From PWVB01 sp964530185 (GTDB lineage Bacteria > Chloroflexota > Anaerolineae > B4-G1 > SLSP01): a stretch of 64,000 bases of DNA. Shown piece by piece: positions 59,895 through 64,000 of the stretch. Under the pieces are notes generated by a model. It had not been told where the DNA came from, ran no database searches, and was given only the letters and a program-made list of their open reading frames with translations. The first letter of the stretch is position 1, and each line of letters begins with the position of its first letter. Both the position numbers and the translations under genes were made by a program. The stretch lies in the NCBI GenBank assembly GCA_964530185.1, contig CAZHBB010000002.1, positions 1 through 64,000 of the forward strand. The letters are read 5' to 3'.

Positions 59895-61208
59895 ATGCCC
59901 ATCCTTTACTTCGACTGTATCGCTGGAGCCAGTGGAGACATGATCCTGGGGGCACTGGTGGACGCCGGCGTGACCCTCGAGGCCCTGAGCCAGGGGCTCA
60001 ACGCGCTCCATCTGCCAGATTTCGAGCTGCGGGCAAAGCGAGTGAGCAAGCTGGCTTTCACCGCCACAAAGGTCAATGTGGTGGTCGCCGATGATGTACC
60101 AGAACGTCACCTGTCCGACATCCTGGAGATCATCGAGGGGAGCGCCCTTTCGAACGAGCTGAAGGCCCGTGCGCGTGCGATCTTCACCCGTCTGGGCACT
60201 GCTGAGGCAGGTATTCACGGCACAGACCTGGCTCAGGTACACCTGCACGAACTGGGAGGTGTCGACACCATTGTTGACGTGGTGGGTGCCCTGGTGGGCC
60301 TGGAGCTTCTGAATATCGAGCGAGTGATTGTCTCCCCCATCCCCCTGGGGCGAGGATTCATCCACGGGGCCCACGGGCAGATCCCACTGCCAGCGCCGGC
60401 TACCCTGGCTCTTCTTCAAGGGGCGCCCGTCATCGGCAGTCCCCTCAACGTCGAGACGGTCACCCCCACTGGCGCCGTGCTGCTGACATCTCTCGCCGAT
60501 GGGTATGGCCCGATCCCACCTATGCGGCTCTCTGCTGTTGGATACGGCGCCGGTCAACGGGATCTAGCTATCCCCAACGTCCTGCGCGTCCTGATCGGGG
60601 AGGAACTCGCAGAGTCCCCCAACTGGCACAGGGAAAGCAGCAGCCACAGCCATGCACACCCCCATCCCTCTCCCTACAACCATGACCACAGCCACAGCGC
60701 CGTCAGCCCGGACGATACGCACCCACCCACCCCCACGCACACCACGCGCTCCTGCCTGGATACCACCCATCTCAAAGTGTTGGAGACAAACATCGACGAC
60801 CTGAACCCAGAATTCTATGCCCACGTGATGGATCGTCTCTTTGAGGCGGGGGCGTTGGATGTGTTCCTGGCTCCCATCCAGATGAAGAAGAACCGTCCGG
60901 CAACCCTGCTGCGGGTCCTGTGCACACCGGAGCAGACGGAGGCTATGACCGCGATCCTCTTCTCTGAGACCAGCACCCTGGGGATACGCGAGCACACCGT
61001 GGCGCGGTATGCCCTAGCACGCACTATGACCACAGTAGAGACTCCCTATGGCCCCGTGCGCGTCAAGGTCGCCACGTTGCCCAACGGTGAGACCAAGAGC
61101 GCGCCCGAGTACGAGGACTGCCGCGCGCGGGCCAAAGCGCACCGCGTGCCCATCTGGGTGGTGTATGCTGCCGCACAGATGGCGGCGCAACAGCAGGGAG
61201 AGAGTTAG
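59895..61208 (+). CDS. larC: LarC, nickel insertion protein for the nickel-pincer cofactor
   Basis: About 437 residues from ATG 59895, with GAGGAG before it. N-terminal Y F D C I A G A S G D M I L G A L V D A G is the family signature; the 'E L G G V D T I V D V V G' and G A V L L T S L segments follow. A His-rich insert at about 253-290 (H S H A H P H P, H D H S H, ending T H) probably stores or carries nickel. The C-terminal part begins near V L E T N I D D L N P E F Y. It is one uninterrupted frame, unlike larC of Lactobacillus, where a programmed frameshift joins two parts. It uses CTP to insert nickel. No lactate racemase (LarA) is in the window. Confidence 0.93.
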   Translation: MPILYFDCIAGASGDMILGALVDAGVTLEALSQGLNALHLPDFELRAKRVSKLAFTATKVNVVVADDVPERHLSDILEIIEGSALSNELKARARAIFTRLGTAEAGIHGTDLAQVHLHELGGVDTIVDVVGALVGLELLNIERVIVSPIPLGRGFIHGAHGQIPLPAPATLALLQGAPVIGSPLNVETVTPTGAVLLTSLADGYGPIPPMRLSAVGYGAGQRDLAIPNVLRVLIGEELAESPNWHRESSSHSHAHPHPSPYNHDHSHSAVSPDDTHPPTPTHTTRSCLDTTHLKVLETNIDDLNPEFYAHVMDRLFEAGALDVFLAPIQMKKNRPATLLRVLCTPEQTEAMTAILFSETSTLGIREHTVARYALARTMTTVETPYGPVRVKVATLPNGETKSAPEYEDCRARAKAHRVPIWVVYAAAQMAAQQQGES

Positions 61209-62875
61209 CCCTCGGCGGATGTCGTGACCTGGCTTTCGTCCCTCCCGACGCCTAGGCCATCCAGCACATCCTGGGCCGTGAGCCATCCGGCGGTGGGGAA
61301 GAGGTGCGCGATCTGAGGTGAGAAATCCGGCGCTGCACGCAACACCTGAGCAGGCTTACCCTCAGCCACTATCCGCCCCGCCTCCATCACCATCACGCGA
61401 TCCGCGGCAAGCGCCACGAGCTCCACATCGTGGGTCACCAATAGCACAGCCCCGCCCCCATCACGCCATCGCCGCAACAGGGCAAGCAATGCCGCCTTGG
61501 CGCTATAATCCAGGCCTCGAGTCGGTTCATCAAGCAGAATCGCCCGAGGACCTGTGACAAGGATCGCGGCGAGCGCCACGCGCTGGCGTTCCCCCACACT
61601 CAGATCTCTGGGGTAAGCGTCCCAATAGGGTGCAAGTCCTAGCTGCTCCAGCAGTTTCCTGGGGGGAACCGGCACATCCTCTGGCTTCAAGTCATGGTTG
61701 TGCAAGGTGGTCAGAAGCTCATCCAGCACCGTGTCGGCGAAGAGCAGCGCCGAAGGGTCCTGGGGTAGATAAGCCACATGACGGCAGATCTCGGCGACCG
61801 GGAGGCCTGAGACATCCCTATCCCCAATCCACACCCTGCCTTGCATCGGGCGAATCAGGCCAACCATAGCCCGGAGCAACGTGCTCTTGCCGACCCCGTT
61901 GTGGCCCAACAACACCGCGATCTCCCCAGGGCTTAGGGCGAGGCTCACGTCGTGGACCACAGCCCGTCCCTCGTATCCAGCCGTCAGCGATTCCACCCGG
62001 AGATAAGGAGCCTGCAGCGCATCCCTACACTGTGCAACCTCTCGGGTCCCAGCGCCGGGGGGAATCCGCACAGTCTGCGCCCAGGGGACTGCATCCTCCA
62101 CGCTGAGTGGCAGGGGGGTCCAACCCAAAGCCTTCCCCAAGGTAACCACGGGGGGGATGTCCTCCATCAGAGGCAGGATCTCCCGGGGAGGGCCCACCCT
62201 GACATGAGAGGGGGTAGATGCCACGTGCTCCAGGTAGAGGATCGTGTCACAATAGGGCAACACACGCTCCAGGCGATGCTCCGCCAGGACAATTGTAAGG
62301 CCCAGAGCCTCGCTGAGGTGGACCAATGTATCGAGAAGCTCATGCGCCATGTCGGGGGCGAGCTGTGAGGTGGGCTCATCGAGCACCAGGACCTTGGGAC
62401 GCAGAGCAAGGGCCGCAGCTATGGCGACGCGCTGTTTCTCTCCCCCAGAGAGCGTTTCAATGGGCCGCGCGCGGAGCGATGTGAGAGCCAGGAGGTCCAG
62501 CACCTCCTCCACCCGCTGCTGCATAACGGCTCTGGGCAGCGCCATGTTCTCCAGGGCAAAGGCGATCTCGTCCTCCACCACATCCACCACGAACTGCGCC
62601 TCCGGGTCCTGGAAGACGAAACCCACGTGCTCACACATCACCGCCGGCCCCGACTCCACCGGATCAAGGCCAGCGACCCGGATCCGCCCCCCTATGAGGC
62701 CGCCGCTGAAGTGGGGCACGAGGCCGTTGAGACACCGCAGCAGGGTGGATTTGCCTGCACCCGACCGGCCGACGACAAGCACGAACTCCCCATCGCCAAC
62801 CTCGAAGCTCACATCGGCAAAGACTGGGCTTGGAGCCTCGGGATAGGCATAGGAGACACCCTCAAACCGTATCAT
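61205..62875 (-). CDS. ECF transporter ATPase, two domains fused
   Basis: About 556 residues from ATG 62875 (the frame is open to 63124, but the family starts with M I R F E G V S Y A Y). Domain 1: Walker A G R S G A G K S T, signature L S G G E K Q R, Walker B V L V L D E P T. Domain 2: Walker A G H N G V G K S T, signature L S V G E R Q R, Walker B A I L L D E P T. Joins EcfA1 and EcfA2 in one chain. It powers vitamin or metal uptake with EcfT and a substrate-binding S protein. It overlaps ecfT by 4 bases and the convergent larC by 4 bases. Confidence 0.92.
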   Translation of the reverse strand: MIRFEGVSYAYPEAPSPVFADVSFEVGDGEFVLVVGRSGAGKSTLLRCLNGLVPHFSGGLIGGRIRVAGLDPVESGPAVMCEHVGFVFQDPEAQFVVDVVEDEIAFALENMALPRAVMQQRVEEVLDLLALTSLRARPIETLSGGEKQRVAIAAALALRPKVLVLDEPTSQLAPDMAHELLDTLVHLSEALGLTIVLAEHRLERVLPYCDTILYLEHVASTPSHVRVGPPREILPLMEDIPPVVTLGKALGWTPLPLSVEDAVPWAQTVRIPPGAGTREVAQCRDALQAPYLRVESLTAGYEGRAVVHDVSLALSPGEIAVLLGHNGVGKSTLLRAMVGLIRPMQGRVWIGDRDVSGLPVAEICRHVAYLPQDPSALLFADTVLDELLTTLHNHDLKPEDVPVPPRKLLEQLGLAPYWDAYPRDLSVGERQRVALAAILVTGPRAILLDEPTRGLDYSAKAALLALLRRWRDGGGAVLLVTHDVELVALAADRVMVMEAGRIVAEGKPAQVLRAAPDFSPQIAHLFPTAGWLTAQDVLDGLGVGRDESQVTTSAEG

Positions 62876-63921
62876 AAGACGCCCCTCACCGGATCTCCTC
62901 TGGAAAGGCAGAGAAGGGGCGCCAGCAGCCCTAATATGCCCCAGCCGAGAAGCGGATCGAAGGGTGGGGCACTCAATACGGGGTATGGATTGTAGATCAA
63001 TCCCGCATGCCGAACCTGCGCAAGGACAAGGAGCCCCAGGGAGAGCATGAGGACCCCAGTATCGCAGCGTCGCCACACCACATTTCGATAACGGGTGCGT
63101 TGTGTCCCACGTCCTGCGTACCAAATGGCCGCAACGATCAGGCCTACGGCGATCCAGCGAGTCACCCGTCCAATCCCCTGTTGGGCGGGCAACAAAGCCC
63201 AGACCTCCCCTGCCAGCAGGAGGACCAGACCCATCAGCAGGACCACACGGGCCCGAGCATGATACGGCGATCCGTTTGTGTCGCGCACGAAACCACGCGC
63301 GGTCATGGCCTCGGCAAGCTGTAATGCTCTCTCCAGCCCGCCGACCAGAAGGGGCATCATCAGGGGCAGCCAGTCCTTCAAGCCACGCATCCGGTGACCA
63401 CGGATCGCCTGGGCCTCGCGGACCTGCTCGAACTGACGCCTGACGTTAGGGGCAAAGGTCACGGCAATGGCCGAGACAACCGCCAGTGGATAAAAAGCTC
63501 GCGGCAGATAACCAATCAGGTCTCGGGTCGAGAGGGCAGACGTCAGAACGAGAAAGGCCGTGAAGAGCGTCGCCAGGACCAGGCCGTTGAGGAGGCCAAA
63601 CACCAGCGCCTCCAGCGTGACAGGCCCCCCGAGCAAAGGCCCCAGGACCGGGATCCACGACGGGATTTGGAAGAGGACTGACTGGCCCACGCGACTGGTG
63701 AGCATGTTCACGATCCCACCGATGAGCATCACCGTGACCGTGAACTGAAGAGGGGCGGTATCATGTCCTCCTGGCCGGGCAATCCGCGCCCCGCGAGCCC
63801 GGACCCCTTGCAGGACAACCCAACTGACACCAAACAGGAGCACGAGGATCAATGGGTTGCGGGTCTGGACGCCGATCCCCACCACCGTGCCAAGCCAGAA
63901 CAACCAACTCAATGGATGCAT
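62872..63921 (-). CDS. ecfT: ECF transporter transmembrane protein EcfT
   Basis: 349 residues, about six to eight spans. The coupling motifs of EcfT are visible: R E A Q A I R G H R and L A E A M T A R G F. The N-terminus H P L S W L F W L G is also typical. It connects the ATPase to the S protein. The S protein should be upstream, perhaps beyond the window. Confidence 0.9.
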   Translation of the reverse strand: MHPLSWLFWLGTVVGIGVQTRNPLILVLLFGVSWVVLQGVRARGARIARPGGHDTAPLQFTVTVMLIGGIVNMLTSRVGQSVLFQIPSWIPVLGPLLGGPVTLEALVFGLLNGLVLATLFTAFLVLTSALSTRDLIGYLPRAFYPLAVVSAIAVTFAPNVRRQFEQVREAQAIRGHRMRGLKDWLPLMMPLLVGGLERALQLAEAMTARGFVRDTNGSPYHARARVVLLMGLVLLLAGEVWALLPAQQGIGRVTRWIAVGLIVAAIWYAGRGTQRTRYRNVVWRRCDTGVLMLSLGLLVLAQVRHAGLIYNPYPVLSAPPFDPLLGWGILGLLAPLLCLSRGDPVRGVL

Positions 63922-64000
63922 CTAGGTGATGCTCTTCCCGATAGGGTTGAGAGAGGAACCGGACACCTCGGGCGCCTTCACTCGCATCCGCACCGGCTCA
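63922..64000 (-). CDS. C-terminal end of an unidentified protein
   Basis: An open frame of 25 codons enters from the right edge and stops at TAG 63922-63924, directly against the ecfT ATG. The end of the protein reads S L N P I G K S I T. Too short to identify; by position it could be the S protein of the ECF transporter or another operon member. Confidence 0.4.
   Translation of the reverse strand, partial: EPVRMRVKAPEVSGSSLNPIGKSIT

Overview
The window looks like part of a scaffold from an uncultured, GC-rich bacterium (about 60 percent G+C by eye), most like Chloroflexota of the Anaerolineae type. This is an inference from gene content and protein style: a GldA/GldFG-type ABC system, a fused 2-oxoacid:ferredoxin oxidoreductase subunit, two DegV proteins, a release-factor-like (baeRF) protein, Mut7-C, RtcA and LarBCE side by side. 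No marker gene fixes the taxonomy. A run of exactly 100 N at 37797-37896 shows that two contigs were joined. Coding density is high, most genes lie on the minus strand, and many neighbours overlap by 4 bases (ATGA or GTGA).

Layout. 1-4877 (minus): a GldA-like ATPase, a fused GldF/GldG-like permease and an incomplete DUF4340 protein, with a clear promoter. 5068-9918 (minus): DegV, a GNAT-like acetyltransferase, a GPH-family sugar symporter and an orphan beta/gamma-fused 2-oxoacid oxidoreductase. 10557-12167 (minus): an AIM24-family protein and a homocysteine S-methyltransferase. 12511-20990 (plus): a seven-gene cassette with its own promoter. 20987-28500 (minus): a YqhQ-like protein, an orphan molybdenum-hydroxylase FAD subunit, a thioesterase and a nucleoside-type BMP ABC importer. 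28712-36074 (minus): RNase Z, RtcA, a LysM/L,D-transpeptidase, a YitT-like protein, a CAP-domain protein and a solute-binding lipoprotein. 36135-45771 (minus): MurJ, the gap, a UMF1 transporter, PriA, a glycosyltransferase, a TyrA-like protein, an HD protein and a site-2 protease. 46182-49826 (plus): a sugar nucleotidyltransferase, an aminotransferase and glutamate dehydrogenase. 49841-53507 (minus): a small membrane protein, the baeRF protein and HtpG. 53704-61208 (mostly plus): a 54-residue membrane peptide, tRNA-Asn, Mut7-C, DegV, a Fur-family regulator and LarE-LarB-LarC for the nickel-pincer cofactor. 61205-64000 (minus): a fused ECF ATPase, EcfT and the tail of another gene.

The most interesting part is the plus-strand cassette. 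It encodes (1) a small membrane protein with a zinc ribbon, (2) a radical SAM/SPASM enzyme with an N-terminal PqqD-like domain, (3) a protein like the SAM-binding activation domain of cobalamin-dependent methionine synthase, (4) a paralogue of the radical SAM enzyme that has lost the radical SAM cysteines but keeps the PqqD-like domain and part of the SPASM cysteines, (5, 6) two tandem membrane proteins that end in the same tail of seven alternating cysteines, CACACAGCACACACAGGGR, and (7) a SAM-dependent methyltransferase. In the two tails nine of twenty codons differ, all silently, so selection has kept the amino-acid pattern. I propose that this is an undescribed post-translational modification system in which the enzyme and pseudoenzyme act on the cysteine tails of two membrane proteins. 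The chemistry is unknown.

Five of the seven promoters I could pick out have TTG-type -35 boxes and good -10 boxes separated by exactly 16 bases; a sixth, weaker one (before larE) also has 16, and the one before the BMP lipoprotein has 17.
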